Notes: generated by a model not told the origin, from the letters alone. A DNA stretch of 64,000 nucleotides from Fusarium oxysporum f. sp. lycopersici 4287 (GCF_000149955.1 NC_030987.1:2199236-2263235); one strand, 5' to 3'. Counted from the first letter of the stretch, positions 48,968 to 60,749 are shown. Translations and numbers: made by a program.

Positions 48968-49544
48968 GATCCTGGTTAGGTCTGGAGGTCGTTTGGTGTA
49001 GTGTGGACTCTAAAGGTCTCAATTGGTCGTCAGCGGGTGTTTCAATGGGCTCCAGATGCCATTGAACTCACATGACAACTGTAGCATCATCCTCCAGACA
49101 AGCATTGACCAGGTCAACGTTGCCGACAGTATCGAGCGATTTGTGGTGGTGATCCAGAATTCGTAAAGGTTCACCCAAACCTGAGTTATGATGTGACTCT
49201 CATTGGCTACCGGCGGAAGGGGATTGTTTCGGCCTCGGCTCTATGTAAGCCCGACCTCTGGTTATTCATTGGTGGGGCAGTTGTGTGTCTCCACCTCGAA
49301 GAGCGTCACTCAACACCGCGAATCGCGAAATCTCCAAATCCCCAACTACAACCAACACGCGCGACCAGCTTTCAAGTCATCCCCGCGTTCAGCTCAAATC
49401 ACGTCGCATCGCAAGCATCGCATCGCATGACAACTCCCGGCTACACACGATATGTTATGATCATTTTCTTTGATACGGCTTAGGATTAAAGATTAGCGGC
49501 GCGCGCATCCCCACGTGCCAGCCCACCAACTCTTCTTTTTCACG
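48968..49544. promoter_or_regulatory. Bidirectional promoter region
   Basis: 577 bp between the divergent small-protein and phosphatase genes, with CA/CT-rich segments at 49290-49440. No other gene supported; overlapping frames at 49193-49483 look random. Confidence 0.5.
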
Positions 49545-50949
49545 ATGAGCGACCTCGACAAGTGAGGCTGAACGCCCGATCGCCGGTCTTCGGATTCTTG
49601 AGCTAATAACTCATTCTCAGGGCCATTGCGCAGCTGCGCGCATGCCGACCGATTCCGGAAGCGCAAGTCCGCGAGCTCTGTCATAAAGCTCGGGAACTTT
49701 TAATAGAAGAGGGCAACGTCGTCACTGTATCGGCACCAGTAACGGTATGCCTCATGCCTTAATGAAGGCCCAGCAATCTCTGATTCTCTTATTAGATATG
49801 TGGTGACATTCATGGCCAATTCCACGATTTGATGGAGCTCTTTCGAGTTGGAGGCGATGTTCCAGATACAAATTACCTGTTCATGGGTAAGACCAATCTT
49901 AATCACATCCAACCAATTTTCACACCTCTAATCAAAACCCTTAGGTGACTTCGTCGATCGCGGCTTCTATTCACTGGAATCTTTCCTCCTTTTGCTCTGC
50001 CTAAAAGTTCGATACCCCGATAGGATGACACTAATCCGCGGCAACCACGAATCTCGTCAAATCACCACAGTCTACGGTTTTTACGATGAGTGCATAAGAA
50101 AGTACGGCAGCGCTAATGTTTGGCGTTACTGTTGCGACATCTTTGATTACCTGGCGCTTGGTGCGATCGTATTGGGCGCCTCCAACACCATGTCGCCTGG
50201 GGTGGAACCTGTCGATGACGAAACTGAGATCGAGGTTTGCGACCAGAATGGCTCTATAATGAGCCGTTTCCCCCGACGTCGGCCAGATGATAGCTCGCAA
50301 GATCAGATCCAAAGCCCAGGTGGAACAGCGATGGACAAGACAGGCCCCCCAGGATCGGGCGCTTCAGGGTCAAGCGGTGGCTCGGTGGGAAATCCAGCCG
50401 GAGCAGTGCTTTGTGTTCATGGCGGTTTGAGTCCATTGGTCGATACAGTTGACAAGATTCGCTTGATTGACCGCAAACAAGAAGTCCCCCATGAAGGTGC
50501 CATGTGCGATTTACTCTGGTCCGACCCAGACGAGATCGACGGCTGGGGTCTTTCCCCACGAGGTGCAGGTTTCCTCTTTGGAGCTGATATCGTCAAGGTG
50601 TTCAACCATCGAAACGACCTGAGTCTCATTGCCCGCGCGCACCAGCTTGTCATGGAGGGATTCAAGGAAATGTTCGATGCTTCTATCGTCACTGTGTGGT
50701 CTGCTCCGAACTATTGCTACCGCTGGGAAAAGAAGTGTGTCCTTGGGACTGCAGTAGCCACCGTATGTGTCGTCTTCAGTCGTCATGTGTGGGAAACCCA
50801 GCAGAAGCGATGGCGGTACTGGAGTCATGATGGAGGGCGGTATGCCTCCTAGGAGCGGTCCTGCGCGGCGATACAGGGTTTTCCAAGCTGCACCACAAGA
50901 TTCGCGAGGAATGCCTGCCAAGAAGCCAGTCGCGGATTACTTCTTGTGA
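49545..50949 (+). CDS. PP4/PP2A-class serine/threonine phosphatase catalytic subunit, frame broken near 3' end
   Basis: Metal-dependent phosphatase. Exons 49545-49561 (17 nt), 49621-49744, 49796-49886 and 49945-50949. Metal and catalytic motifs are all present: GDIHGQ, GDFVDRG, RGNHESR, VHGGLSP, WSDP, RAHQLV and [10 protein letters not shown]. The wording ([34 protein letters not shown]) is closest to PP4 (Pph3); the related Ppg1 is the alternative. Between [11 protein letters not shown] and CVHGG lies an extra ~75-residue polar, Gly/Ser-rich insert absent from animal PP4. The C terminus [12 protein letters not shown]...PVADYFL, with the carboxymethylated Leu expected in PP2A-type enzymes, is in another frame: at about 50724-50770 the expected CGNVAAVLEL region is garbled and no good intron rescues it. 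As written, the long frame ends at 50852. Error or true lesion cannot be decided here. Confidence 0.88.
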
Positions 50950-51202
50950 TCATCTATTTTGCCATTGTCTATTATTTTCATATCTACCGGCCACAAATGT
51001 GGCTTTGTTTCACGGAATTAACTTGGGGTTTGGGGTTATGGGCAGGGTATGGAGTTCGATAATATTCAAAATTCATTATATACCACCTGAGTCAAAGGGT
51101 ATCGTCATGGTACGCCTCTTAAATGCTTGATATCCCACGCAATGCAGTTCGATCAGTCCCAGGCTACTTTCCGGCGTTTCTAAACCCGTGCAACAAGCCA
51201 CC
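50950..51202. other. Convergent spacer
   Basis: 253 bp between the phosphatase and the unknown minus-strand gene, presumably with both 3' UTRs. Confidence 0.5.
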
Positions 51203-52401
51203 TCATACTATAAACATACCTCCTGGTCCCTTGCTTGGATACAGCTCCGCACAGTTGTCAAACCTCTCAAGCAATTCTAACCAATTTTGCAAAGTGTCGA
51301 AGCTTTCAATAGATCCCCAGCTTGTGGATGCGGGGTTCTCGTAGACCTCTATCTGAAACATGAGTGCCTGTTTGGGTTCCTTTTTCCGTCCTATAGAGGT
51401 CAAGAGGTATGGCATCCTTTTCAAGGCATCACGCAGTATGACTTGGTCTTCAGTAGACAGTCTTCCACGAGATCTGCAAATGTCAGAGACAAGGGTGAAA
51501 ACAGCGACGGCAGCATTGACCTCGTCAATGCTAAACGCTCTATTTGCGTTCAAATCATGTGACACAACGGGTTCAGGGAATTCCGGAGCCGTTGTTGTTT
51601 CTGAAGCCGTCTTCGAATTGAAACTATCAAGGATCTGGTCGAAGTTGTAGGCATGCTTTTGACATGTGTCAGCGGATTCTTTCACCTCATTCGACGTATA
51701 TTCCGGTGCCCTACCATATCTAGGCAGCATTTCTTCTTCACCACCACCAACAAGTCTCGGCTTCAGGATTGAAGGTGTTTCGCTGCAGGTCGAAGAAAGT
51801 CGCGTCCTTCTCTCTTCCTCTTCCTTGTGCCATGAAATATAGGGCTTGAATCTTTTTCGACCGACACGAGTTCGAAAGATTGAAAAGAGTTCGAACCAAT
51901 CTGAAAACCTCGAGGAGGTATTTTCGCCTGTGTCATACGGATCATAACTCCCGTTTTCAACTGAGACTTCCTGGTGCTTCCTCTTCTTGGCTTGCTGACC
52001 CATGTTGGATGTAGCTTGCTTTGATCCTTCTTTGATACTTGGTGATCTGCCTTGACAGTGGATAAGCCTAGGATTGGAACCAATAGTTTGATGTGCGGTA
52101 TGCCCTCAACTGGATAAGTCAACGGGATGCCCAGTCTTCTATCGCTCGGATGTTCATCCACAGCTATGTGACCGTTCCCGAGTGAAGGGCTTGGGATGTT
52201 TGTAAATGCTTTGCGCCCGGGTCGGCGAGGGGTTTTGTAGGTGTGAGGCGACATATGTTCCGCACAGCGCAAAGTGTTGGAGATGTCCTCAGTAGATTGT
52301 TCGACTGCCTGTTCGTCAAGAGGTGGTGCTGATATGAACTGGTCAAGCTCTTCCTTTTTTGTTCCTATCGGCTTTTCCAGATTGGCAGAAAGCATTGCCA
52401 T
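51203..52401 (-). CDS. Hypothetical protein, Lys/Arg-rich, unknown function
   Basis: Two long minus-strand frames overlap and can be joined by a 44-bp intron (51995-52038, donor GTATCA, acceptor GTCAG), giving exons 52401-52039 and 51994-51203 and 384 residues. The donor is weak and no clear branch site is visible, so the junction is tentative. The N-terminal half is polar and basic (KTPRRPGRKAF); the middle has a nuclear-localisation-like KKRKH; the C-terminal ~120 residues look folded and helical (VNAAVAVFTLVSDICRSR, ILRDALKRMPYLLTSIGRKK, WLELLERFDNCAEL). No known domain recognised. Nuclear location is inference. Confidence 0.55.
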
Positions 52402-53132
52402 AAATGTTTAGTTGTCAACTTGTGAAGTCGTGAACGGTATCAAGGATGCGAATGCTGAAGTGAATGATCGTACAACGGTCGGCTCGGGAGACTATTTGAT
52501 TAATATTCGATATGAGAAATAGCATGTGTTGGTATCTCCTATCCTTAACGCCCTATCAGCAATCGTTCTTTGAGACTTAATGAAAGACCCATTGTTCCTT
52601 AGGGTTCGTTGTTCGTTTTGTCGCTGTCGACGTTCGACTTCTGCTTTATGTTCCAAGAATTCTGCAAGACATCCCAACAATAAGATCTTTGTCTGTAGAG
52701 GACAAAGCTACAGGAACATCATCGTATGGTCGAACTCAGTCTTGCCGCTGGGTTTCCTGTTTGTTCATCCATAGGTTCCTCCCAGGTTTCATTTCATTAC
52801 CCAGTTCGCCATGGCAAGACGTGGAACACCACCCGCATACCAATCTTGGATAATATTGAGTGTTTCGAGAAGATAGGCGACCGATAGGAAACCCATATCG
52901 ATATGTGGGGAAATGTACGTCGCCGCCAAAACGCGAGGTCAAGTCTATCGATAGGTCGAAGGAGCTTATGCATAGCGATTGTATCAAAACCCCTTGAACT
53001 TCACGCAAATTGCATCAACGCGAGGCTACTTGTCGGTACCTGTTCGATGTGGATGGCAGAGGATTTTGAGGCCACCGGGCGCAACGAAATCCATTGGGTC
53101 GGACAAAAGCTCTCTGCTGGTTGGCCATCCAG
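52402..53132. other. Intergenic region
   Basis: 731 bp: promoter of the unknown gene and 3' region of the bZIP gene, both on the minus strand. No further gene supported. Confidence 0.5.
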
Positions 53133-53986
53133 TCAACACGGTCCTGAAGGGCCACCATCTTGTCCTACAGGGTTGTGAAAGGAGTTCATGGGAATGCTAT
53201 AACCCATCGTTGACGAGACATCCCCAGGCATGGGTGCCACAGAGTAGCTGTGTCGCCGGGGATCATCCATCAAAGACCCAGGGGTAGCAATAGCGTGATA
53301 GCTTTCGGTCCGTGAAACTTGAGGATCAGGGAACATTTGAGAGGTGTATTGCTGGGGATGCATTGATGAAGTTATCGACTGCCTCGGTACTGGTGTAGGG
53401 ACGTTGGAGGGAAGTGGCCGGGCGTATGCTGCAGGTGGCTGGATAGCTTGGCCAGATTCCCATATAGAAGAACTGCTTGTAGATCCACTTGCAATAGATG
53501 GTTCACGGCTTTCCTGCGGAGGGAGGCCGTAAGATACGCCAGTCTCGAGAGCTGTAGGTCTCCGGGGTGCTATAACCTGCTGAAGGGATTGGACACTATC
53601 GCTGTGAGTGTTGGGGGTGAAGTGCGATATTGCTGTCGGATCGGTCTGCGACGCTGTACCCGAGTGCAAGTAACTGGTAATGTAATCATCGCTGATCCCA
53701 TGTCGGTTGAGAAGACCACGGAGTTGTCTGTTCTCCTCTGCAACCCTCCGCGCAGCATGTTGCACCTCTGAGGACGCCTCGACACCCTGCAACTCATACA
53801 CTCGGAGTCGTTGCTCCAGCTCTTGGAGATACTCTCTTCTGCGGGCCCGGGATCTCCTCTGATTATCTCTAATCCGGGCAAGGTTTGCTTTTTGCTATAG
53901 ACAAGGACATGCCAACATTAGGAACAAGGATCGAAGAGGAATGGGTATGGACAGAGGAACGGGCCACGTACTGCCGGCGTTGACAT
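53133..53986 (-). CDS. bZIP transcription factor
   Basis: Exons 53986-53972 (15 nt, five codons) and 53894-53133 on the minus strand, 258 residues. The intron has a perfect GTACGT donor and a CTATAG acceptor. The basic region starts almost at the N terminus: ANLARIRDNQRRSRARRREY (residues 8-27), with the conserved Asn16 and Ser20-Arg21 of bZIP DNA contacts, followed by a leucine-poor coiled coil to about residue 65 (LEQRL...VAEENRQLRGLL). The rest is Ser/Pro/Gln-rich and probably an activation region. The RIRDNQRRSRARR type is a filamentous-fungus-specific bZIP class whose target sites I cannot state. It has a very long upstream gene-free region. Family call is firm. Confidence 0.85.
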
Positions 53987-56900
53987 TTAGTCGTTTTATA
54001 ACTTGACGGGACAGGCGTTGTCAATATGCGACAAGAGTTCGGCATCTAGGCCAGATCGCGAATCTCGTAACAAGCTCTTGCGACAGCGCCGTGGTGTTGG
54101 TCAACCAACACTGATGAGGATCAACGAAAGGCACAAAGGATAATGTGCAAGAGCTCAAGTTGTATGAAGCTGGAGCGGTCCTGATGAAAAACAACCCAGG
54201 TCTAATAGATGACGCTTTCCCTTTTATTGAAAGGATGGATGGGGCACCAGCGGTGACATATACCAGGGTATTTATGAAGACTTAAGAACGATAAGCTCAC
54301 GAGAGGGTCCGCCACATGGGAAGGCCAGCCACAGCGGCAAGTGTTTCTGTAGGAGACGGCGAAAGGAAGCAAAGATGTATTGGGGGCTTCTATACTACAG
54401 TCTGAAGGAAGTATCAGATACATGTGCCTCTAGAGATCCAGGGCCCGGAGAACCCCATTAACGGACGGGGCAGCCCTATTGGGACGAAGACCACTGGGCC
54501 GGCGCCGGACAGCGAGACCAGTCGATGCAAGTGGCAGCCGGTTATGCTGGGAATATGCTGCAGGGCTGCGCTACAAGCAACAGTCATGAGCTAGCTGCAA
54601 CCCTGGTGCATTGCAATCTGCAAAAGACAAAGAGCCGGTCAACTCAGTAGCAAGAGATCCATGAAGCGGGCGAGCGAGCAGCGCGCCACCAACTCGATAT
54701 GTGGAAAATGGTAACAAGCCACACTTGAACGCTGACACCGCGACTTTTCGAATTGTTCCTCTTGACATGCCCCGTCCAATATCTTGTTGCCATTCTCGGA
54801 GGCGAGTGAAGTTGAGATCACATTGCGTACTGTAGTCTAGGGGGGGTCGAGGAAACAGAAGATAGGTGTCTCACTAGCAAGCCGTATACACATACTCCAG
54901 GCGGCCCGACAGAATATGAGACTTGGGGATGTGAGAAACTGTATCGAAAGCCATGAAACCACCATCTAGCAGCTGTGCCAAGAAGCAATTGATTGAACGG
55001 GAAGTGTTGCCGTACAGCAAATAGGTGTCTGGGGACTGGCAATGTTTCCAGGGATCCTGTCCTTCGGAGGTAGTGGCTGAGAAGATTTTGAGTTCACGGA
55101 AAGCGGAGTTGCAGCTGAAATGACGGAGGCCTGGACGGCAGAGGGGCCAGGGCCCAAAACCGATGTTAGTGATTTGGTGAATGGGCATCATGCTTGGTTG
55201 GGCATAAACCCGTCGACGACAACATGATTCGGTGATTGCGAGAGCAGCGGCTCCGAGGGTATGGCTAATAACTGGCACATCACACCCACTTTCGAACCTC
55301 GCTGCAGAAAAAGACGGGCTGGCGTGAGCCTTTCTTGCCCCCTTGTGGCGATAAGGTGGGTGTAAGTCAGACAGACAGGGTGCGCTGTACGGAGATCATT
55401 GCTGAGCCACGCGCTCATAAACACGCATCCTTGAAATTCAGTCGCTTGAGAACATGAGGATATGAAAGTATCAAGCCCTCCCAACCCAACCCAACCCAGG
55501 GCACAGAATTACGTGTGAGCACAGCACTATTCCGGCGCCGGCGGCGGAGAGGCATTAGACTTACTTGCATCCTCCATATGTTCTGCGATCGTGTTTGTCT
55601 GTGATCGTAGAGGCTAGCATCTTGAAATTAGTCTGCTGACAGGCATCTCCTTTCAACTAGGACATCTAACAAGAGCCGTGGGAACCAAGACCCCCAGGGT
55701 GACACCATTCCCCAGCTACCATTAAAGGCTAAGCTTTGTTGGAGGTGTTGCCAGGCGCCGTTCTTTTCTTTTTTCGAAATAGAACAAGGGCCTTCTGAGG
55801 AGAGTTAGGAGATCAGGATGTGAAGCCATGGATGCCGCTAGCGATGCACGGTCGCTCATGTCTAGGGAACCGAAAATGGAACGACAAGGCCAGTCTCCAA
55901 AAAGCAGATCCATCAAACAAAATGGAGGAGTACGTATCGTCCGGCCGTTTAAGGCGTTGTCTGGTGGCTCAACACTATCCCCAGTGCTGTTACGAGATCA
56001 CGGTTGGATTCCATGGCGTATGACTGGGACCGCAACGGTCGAGAATGAGATCAATAGGCGGTGATGCAAATTCGAATGGCAACACTAGAACAGAGATGGC
56101 CCAACCACAGCTCGAGGACCGTATTGCACAGTACAGTGCCTAACGCGACGGGCGCAAATACAGAGAACGTAATGGCATTATCGAAATGGCCGGGATCAAT
56201 CAAGGGAGACAGATCGTGAGCCTAGAACGAACCAAGCGGATCATGATCATACTGTAATAGGCACGTCTATGCGATGTAACATGCTGGAACTTTTTAGCTA
56301 TACCGATTGATTCGTATGAAAGAAAAAAGCATCTGAGCAGTCATTTGCTTGGGTGGAAGCAACAGCCAAGCTTGGTAAGTCCAGCAGGACAAGGGACATT
56401 TGCGCAGGAGAGCGCACCGCTCATCTTTGGACTAGGTACTTACAGAATGAGATTGGATGCTATGATTGAGTTGGCTGTGCCATAATGACTAGACGATGTC
56501 GCGATATGACGCAGTGTGTTTTGCACCCACCGCGATAAACTCGGACCTGGGGCTTGGGCTGGCAAAGATATCGTCATGTGCCTGCCATTCCCCAAATTTG
56601 GGTGAGCCCCCCCTAAATCTCGATCTTCGCCAGGGAAGAAGACCCCAAGGCTGTTCCAAGGGTTTGGAACTCAACGTCGAGATGTGGCTGAGGGGCTCAA
56701 GTCCAGACCCCGTCCCCACCTCGGCAAATGCCGACCGTTGAGGGTTAGCAAAACTGGCCAGTTTTATACAAACTAGGTAACGAGACAAACAATTACAAGA
56801 ACTGTTAGTCGCCAACAGACTTTTGTTACCACTGTAGTAAATATCAAAAGCCGTTATCTAAGTATCAGATCGAATCTACTCTGGTCCCTAGGGAAATCCC

Positions 56901-58242
56901 AGGTTAGACAACTTTCTACAAAGCAGACTGTGTATAACCTTGAAAACCAATCATTGTTGGCCGATATAATTCGGTTTACCGAAATACACATCCATGCCTC
57001 GGCAGTCACTTCATCACCATCTTTAGAACTCGTATGATAATACACATTATTCTCGCTTAATGTCCCTACGTCTAGCTATTCTCACCGTATATGATGTGTC
57101 ACTTACATGTTTCAATGGGGGCTGCAGCAGGCCGTACAAGCATGAGTCCCAGCGCCACGGTCGTGGTAGCGGGTGTACCGGACATCAACCCGGTTTCCAG
57201 ACCGACTATAAAAAATTATTCAAGCTGCACCACAGTCACACCCATTTACAAGGGGGAAGAGGATACTCTTACCATCCTTGTATTGTCCTCCGACGACCCG
57301 GCCGAGAAAGCTGCAAGTACGGAATAATATTGGTCAGAAACAAGAAACAGGAGAAGCATTGACTCGAAAATACGCAGTCTTGGCGACTTTAATGGTGAAT
57401 AGAGCTTTAGCAACAAGGAAATGGCTCACTCACTAATATCTTTGTAATCTTGTCTTGACTCTTGATTCCCACTGATTTCTATGGTCCCGACCCGTTGTTG
57501 CCCGTCGCGGTCACGGAGCTGCCGTTGAGAGTGGGTCTGCCCTGCGCCCCTCCTCCCGCCGGAGATCCACTTCAACTACCTATTCGGACTCTCCTTCTTT
57601 TCCGCGCGCTGCCTTCAATTCTCCCTCATCTCTAAATTACTCAGCCCTCCATATCTCCCTGCGGCTCTTTGTTTGGTTTCCCTATTCTGCAAAACATCCG
57701 AGGCTGGCGTCTCGGATCACAAAACTAATAAGCAATTCACAACCATCAAAACCAAGGCCCCTCCCAATCAGAGGTCGTCGAGTCAGTTCGGACGGATACT
57801 AGGTGCGAAACCCAGTACCGACTCAAGCTTATGCACCAGATCGACCACCATAAGGTCCCTAGACAGCTGAATTGTCGGCCCGTCCTTGCAAGTCCTCGGG
57901 AATTTTTTTCAACGCATGTGCATACGTAGCATCCACGTCACATTCGCGATTCAGGTGGTTATGGGGGGGAAACGTGGTTGTTCCATGGCAGCTTCGCCGA
58001 TGATGCCTGAGAGACAGGTATCTAACATGCGGCAGCTTGGGTTGCACAATACCGCTTCTTTCAGCCACTCTCTATCCCTGTATATCTTTCACTTTCTGAC
58101 TCGAGCAGGCTGAGGAAATTTCTGTTGCTACGGACTAGGTATCGTGTACTTTTACGATTTCCGCGGATAGTAGTTGCATCTCAAAGGCTATCTCACCCCT
58201 ACCTACCATCGATCGAGTCATGACTCCCTGCATCATGGCGCC
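53987..58242. promoter_or_regulatory. 4.3-kb gene-free region upstream of the bZIP gene
   Basis: No frame longer than about 135 codons and none with protein-like features or a known domain. The bZIP promoter/leader must lie at its left end; the right end is the 3' side of the RING gene. A CCAAC repeat lies at 55481. Long upstream regions are usual for regulatory genes; a missed spliced gene or lncRNA remains possible. Confidence 0.45.
55481..55498. repeat. (CCAAC)x3 short tandem repeat
   Basis: Three perfect CCAAC units followed by CCA, intergenic. Confidence 0.7.
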
Positions 58243-58965
58243 CTACCAGCTTGTCAACCACGTGCTTAGTCGTTTGAGGTATACCTCATCTCGGAGCACT
58301 GTCTCAAACTCGTCTCTCATATTCAGCATAATTGTCTCGTCAGTGGGTGCTTTGGTGTAGTGAAGTCGCAGTCTGGCTGCTCGAAACCCTTCCATGGCTT
58401 GTTCAAGTTTTTCTCCTGCTCGAGTCAGCAATCTTGCTTTGAGGCACCGCGCACAGAGATTCGGGATCCTGCCCTGGTCTGGTAGTGTCCTTGGTAGCAG
58501 ATGAAGTCCTTCCCTAGTCAGGGGTCTCACTGGAACTCTATGCCCACACCCGGGATAGATGAGATCGACTCGGCAGAACGGGCAAGTGCCCTGATTCTCG
58601 AACCACCCTTCGAGGCACTGCAAGCAAGCAGCATGACCACATGGCATTAGACTAAATGTACTTTCGTCAAGCGGCTCTGCATCTGGTTTGATCTGACAGT
58701 TCGCCTGATGGCATATCTGACATTTGACTTCTATTGGTTCGTCAATTAGGAATGTAACTTTGGGGAATGGAAAAAAGGACTCTTTCGGGTCGTATCGTCT
58801 ATGGGGCTGAAACCATGATGAGAATCGCGGCAGAGTCTTCGTCTTCTTCCATGACCCACAGCCTAATGTTCCATTTGCGTTCTGGTGTTGGGGAGCCGGG
58901 GAAGTTTTACTGGCTCGGGTTCTCAAGTACCTCTTTTGAGGCTGTTGTTGGCGATCGGGATACAT
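58243..58965 (-). CDS. RING-finger protein, probable E3 ubiquitin ligase
   Basis: Single-exon frame of 240 residues on the minus strand. A RING domain spans residues 82-131 in C3HC4 order: Cys82-x2-Cys85, Cys109-x-His111, Cys114-x2-Cys117, Cys128-x2-Cys131 (KCQICHQ ... MPCGHAACLQCLEGWF ... TCPFC). A further Cys/His group (PGCGHRV, NLCARCL) follows and could extend the zinc fold. The N terminus is basic and polar; the last ~80 residues are helical and charged. RING proteins of this size usually recruit an E2 for ubiquitin transfer, but the substrate is unknown. It is isolated between two long gene-free regions; no intron is needed. Domain call is strong. Confidence 0.82.
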   Translation of the reverse strand: MYPDRQQQPQKRYLRTRASKTSPAPQHQNANGTLGCGSWKKTKTLPRFSSWFQPHRRYDPKESFFPFPKVTFLIDEPIEVKCQICHQANCQIKPDAEPLDESTFSLMPCGHAACLQCLEGWFENQGTCPFCRVDLIYPGCGHRVPVRPLTREGLHLLPRTLPDQGRIPNLCARCLKARLLTRAGEKLEQAMEGFRAARLRLHYTKAPTDETIMLNMRDEFETVLRDEVYLKRLSTWLTSW

Positions 58966-60136
58966 CGGTTATGGAATTTTGCATGCGTCTCGTTGATTGT
59001 GCTGTTGTCTATTCAGTTGTGCTACTCTTGCTGTTGTGTCATGCTGTTGGTAAACACCCAGCGATTAGTTGCTAATAAGCAATTCTAGGCATAAAGACAA
59101 ACTCTGATAACGAAGTAAGTACAAAGGTTCCCGGCACTGTTCAGCCCATTGACGGCTGGAACAACCAATATTCCCTTCACTTTAGGTGTTCAGTAGTGTA
59201 CGGTTGTGTTCTTCAATGTTCTAGCCCATTGTTTATTGAACATTACGTTACGTTCTACTGTACTACCTTTGTTCCTTATTACTACGTAGTATAGTGAGTA
59301 TGCGATGTTCTAGACTCCATTGATGACATGCATGCCCTAGGGATGAACCGTCAAAACGTTCAAAGACACCATGGCCTCCGTGGCCTTGTTCAGGTACGAT
59401 AGCCGGTGACAGCAGCTAGTGCGTGGCTTGATCTCTTGACCACTTTATCTGTAGATCTTTTGGATGCTGAATCGAAAGTCGCATGTCGTTCGTGTTTCAC
59501 GTGAGAATCTTGGCCCCAGTCTATACAAGGTCGAGACCCAAACCATATATCTTAGCTGTTCGCGGATCACAATATTGATTCTTCTAGGTGTGGTAGGAGA
59601 CTCGCGAGGCACGCTGCGAAACGATGTTTCTTCATCCTTGCCCCCCTTGATTTGCCATTGCAGCTCAGCCTCAGGCCGTAGAGTATGTATGTGGGGATAC
59701 TGGGGAAATTTGATGACATGCCACAATAGCTGATTCTTTCCTGTTACCGAAATTCCTGCATCAACTTGATTATTTGTTGATATTAAACCCCATATCATTT
59801 GCGTCCGTGGGGATGACACAGGTGTCACTCGACATCACGATCAGGTTTAGGGCTCAATTTGCTTTGCAGATCATAACGTCGATCTAATAAAAGTCCGTTC
59901 ATGATTACATTGGGCCAAAGTTAAAGGTGCGGTTCAGCCCCATCATCAATTCCCGGGATCTAGACTGGCGTCGATGGATCCGTCCCTTTACGATGTCCGA
60001 GCTAGTCATTCTCGGCCGAGGACGCCGAGTCCCCGACCACTCGTTTCGGGTTTACGGCCAGGTTTGGCCATAGCTTCCGAAAATGCCCAGCGACCGGAGA
60101 AGGTTAATTCTTTGTCGGACCGCTGAACACTCGGAC

Positions 60137-60193
60137 CCGGAATCATTGTGGAGCATTCCGGTTTTTAACACCGGTATTCCGGGACCCCGGAAG
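60137..60193. promoter_or_regulatory. Cluster of CCGGAAT/ATTCCGG inverted sites
   Basis: CCGGAAT at 60137-60143 and its exact inverse ATTCCGG at 60155-60161 form a palindrome with an 11-nt spacer; a second ATTCCGG lies at 60176-60182 and CCCCGGAA at 60186-60193. Spaced inverted CGG-type half-sites are typical of Zn2Cys6 factor binding; the assignment is inference. Confidence 0.4.
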
Positions 60194-60713
60194 TGATATC
60201 GGGAGATGGGGCACGAGCTGAGTCAGTCAGTACACCAACCTGGAGTATGTATAGAGTACATTACACCGTTACTTGGCGAAAACAAGCTTCATGATATGGG
60301 AAAATAGTTAAGCCATAGAACTATCACAGTTCTCGTTGATGACATAGTACGTGCCTGCATTGCCAACTAACTAATGCACATACCATCGTTTCACTAACGA
60401 ACGTTGAAAAGTTACCAGAGTCATGAGAAGGCCTTGATGCCTGCCCTGCAGGGCAAAAGTTCGTTCTTTGCTAAACCTCTGTACTATACAAAGGGAGATA
60501 AGCATCCCACATATCAGCATACTACGTCGTAAACGACGCGCGTAGGGCGGTGAATGGAACCCATGTTACCTTACGAGATCAGCAACAAGGATAGATGCAC
60601 CGTCTCAGCCGTTTGCAACATTCACCTCGTCCTAGACTGACGGTCTCGGCTGTGCTCCACAGCTTTATTTAATGGCATGTGTCTGAACTATCGTCCGAGA
60701 CCGAAGAAACATT

Positions 60714-60749
60714 CCATTGACACTATTGACACCATTGACACCATTAAAC
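60714..60749. repeat. 9-nt tandem repeat (CCATTGACA-like, 4 units)
   Basis: Units CCATTGACA, CTATTGACA, CCATTGACA and CCATTAAAC in tandem, intergenic. Confidence 0.75.

Noticed and set aside
58767..59075. 102-codon plus-strand frame with a hydrophobic stretch
   Set aside because: Begins antisense to the RING gene, and its hydrophobic part is a by-product of T-rich promoter DNA.
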